From DASVAL01 sp035649575 (lineage in GTDB: Bacteria > Planctomycetota > UBA1135 > UBA2386), in NCBI GenBank assembly GCA_035649575.1, contig DASRJH010000113.1:1-40988 (forward strand): a stretch of 40,988 nt of DNA. Reading direction: 5' to 3'. Shown here piece by piece: positions 39,668-40,988 of this stretch; the first letter of the stretch is position 1, and each line of letters begins with the position of its first letter. Made by a program: the position numbers and the translations under genes. The notes beneath the pieces are model-generated. The model searched no databases. It was not told the DNA's origin and was given only the letters and a program-made list of their open reading frames with translations.

Positions 39668-40988
39668 ATGCGCCATGCAATGCTGCTGTCGGTTCTCGGG
39701 CTCGCCGGCGTAGCCGAAGCCCAGATTCCCCTGCCTCCGTTCGTCAACACCTACACGGCCAACCAAACGCGCGGCTACTGGTGGCAGATGCCACTCTCCG
39801 GGCCTCCTGGTGTGATCAGCGGCGCCAGCGTGCCCAACGAAGCGGCGCAGGCGTTCCAGGTCATCGAGATCATCGACCTCGGCCTGAATCCGCCGCCCGC
39901 CTATCCGGCGACGACCACGGGCACCCAGCTCTACTACAGCAACAACACGCCGGGGGCATCGCTCATCCCCTTGGGCATCCCGCTCACACCTGGCAACTAC
40001 TACGGAGTCCTCGGCGCCTGCACGAGCACGGTCGGGTCACCGACCTCGTTCAACTCGTATGCGGCGCCCGGCGCGTTCACGAGCACCATCCTCGGCAACC
40101 CGGTCACGCTGACGCGGTTCGGCACGCAGTTCGGCATCGGCGCCACGGGTGGCGGCGGCCCCGTCTGGCAGGAAGCCGCGTTCCAGGTTTCGCGCGTGGA
40201 ACTCTACATCACGCCCCTGTCGGGCACCCTGGCAACCAACACGACGCTCGGCGTCGGCTGCGTCAAGGAGAACACGTCGTTCTACGAGAGCTTCGGAGCA
40301 TCCACGGGCTTCGACCTCGACAACACGGTGCTGACGATGCTCCCGGCCGGAACCGGCTACATCGTGCTCAACAGCGTTGGCGCCTTCCTGCCCGTCGGCT
40401 CGATCGCCACGCCTGTTTCGCTGGCGCTCACCGATGACTCCGAAGTCGTGCAGACGTTCACGACCGGCACCTTCCCCGGCGCCACGTCGTTCAACATCTG
40501 CTCGAACGGCTACGTGTCGATCGGCAGCAACGGCGTTGCCTACACTCCCGACGTCACTGGGTTCCTGAACGCGGCGAACACCGCGTGGCGCAGCTGGCAC
40601 GACTTCAACCCCGCGATCGCGGGCAGCGGCCAGGTCAAGTACGAGGAGAGTGCAGCCGCCATCGTCGTGACCTGGGATGGCGTCTGGGACTTTGGCGGCT
40701 CCTCGGCCGCCAACGCCAACACGCTCCAGATGCAGTTCTATCCCAGCGGTCAGGTCACGATCGCGTGGGGCACGATGTCGCACCTCGGCAACGCCCACCT
40801 CGTCGGCTACTCGCCGGGCGGCAACAGCGTCAATCCGGGCAACTCGGATCTGTCCGCGCTCGGCGCGGGTATCATCACGCTCGGAGGCCAGGACGTCCTG
40901 CCGCTCGCGCTCGGAGCAACGACGAGGCCGATCCTCGGCACGAGCTGGAACCTGACCACGAGCCAGATTCCTGCCACGGGCCTCATCG
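39668..40988 (+). CDS. Secreted protein of unknown family (partial, runs off window)
   Basis: An open frame of 440 codons from ATG 39668 to the end of the window, with signal peptide 'MLLSVLGLAGVAEA'. The mature part is Gly/Thr/Asn-rich, low in charge and predicted all-beta. From about 260 residues on there is a segment resembling nidogen-like domains: 'FNICSNGYVSIGSNG', 'FNPAIAGSGQVKYEESAAAI', then 'VTWDGVWDFGGSSAANANTL' and 'QMQFYPSGQVTIAWGTM'. Such domains occur in adhesins and surface proteins. No membrane segment is seen in the part present. The gene style matches the secreted protein at 13712. The C terminus, where a sorting domain would be, is missing. Confidence 0.75.
   Translation, partial: MRHAMLLSVLGLAGVAEAQIPLPPFVNTYTANQTRGYWWQMPLSGPPGVISGASVPNEAAQAFQVIEIIDLGLNPPPAYPATTTGTQLYYSNNTPGASLIPLGIPLTPGNYYGVLGACTSTVGSPTSFNSYAAPGAFTSTILGNPVTLTRFGTQFGIGATGGGGPVWQEAAFQVSRVELYITPLSGTLATNTTLGVGCVKENTSFYESFGASTGFDLDNTVLTMLPAGTGYIVLNSVGAFLPVGSIATPVSLALTDDSEVVQTFTTGTFPGATSFNICSNGYVSIGSNGVAYTPDVTGFLNAANTAWRSWHDFNPAIAGSGQVKYEESAAAIVVTWDGVWDFGGSSAANANTLQMQFYPSGQVTIAWGTMSHLGNAHLVGYSPGGNSVNPGNSDLSALGAGIITLGGQDVLPLALGATTRPILGTSWNLTTSQIPATGLI

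Overview
The window is a GC-rich, gene-dense bacterial chromosome segment with almost no spacer DNA. Most adjacent genes overlap by 1-4 bases or are a few bases apart. No rRNA, tRNA, CRISPR array or intact transposase was seen. The gene mix suggests a planctomycete, probably a marine or metagenomic lineage; this is inferred from gene content, not from a marker gene. Indicators are secreted FG-GAP proteins, a multiheme cytochrome-HEAT-TPR protein, ECF sigma factors paired with odd partners, a huge secreted BNR/PDZ protein and secreted proteins of unknown family.

Layout. 1-5.8 kb is a cell-surface polysaccharide region. On the plus strand are a glycosyltransferase tail, an SGNH hydrolase-like protein and a methyltransferase. 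Converging on them is a tightly coupled minus-strand operon of ABC-2 permease, ATPase and two-domain glycosyltransferase, a likely ABC-dependent glycan exporter. 5.8-16 kb holds mostly exported proteins: an FG-GAP protein whose frame is interrupted by one TGA, an octaheme cytochrome, an outer-membrane barrel lipoprotein, a haloperoxidase remnant, an M1 peptidase, an alpha/beta hydrolase, a small secreted protein and a compact S46 peptidase. 16-24.2 kb is mixed: an orphan NuoF-like flavoprotein beside an RNA methyltransferase, an ECF sigma factor followed by a lipoprotein cytochrome c, a nucleotide-translocase-like transporter, an EamA transporter, YceI plus a membrane protein, and an atypical HhH DNA glycosylase-like protein. 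24.2-30.6 kb has two coupled minus-strand units: a 1200-residue membrane protein with a voltage-sensor-like module plus a polytopic membrane protein, and an ECF sigma factor plus a membrane-anchored LolA/RseB-like partner. 30.7-33.3 kb is a small accessory patch with a WbsX-like protein, a conserved unknown gene bracketed by 43-bp direct repeats, and an ORF6N protein carrying a palindrome that recurs upstream of it. 33.3-41 kb has a zinc metallopeptidase/ATP-grasp operon, the BNR/PDZ protein and a secreted protein cut by the window end.

The most notable signal is the FG-GAP gene at 5830-6861. One in-frame TGA separates two halves of the same reading frame. It is followed 19 bases later by a 7-bp GC-rich hairpin whose loop has G at its second position. 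This fits a bacterial selenocysteine insertion element and would make the protein a selenoprotein with an adjacent Sec-Cys pair. Other points of interest are the repeat-bracketed gene, the compensated ORF6N palindromes and the metallopeptidase/ATP-grasp pair.
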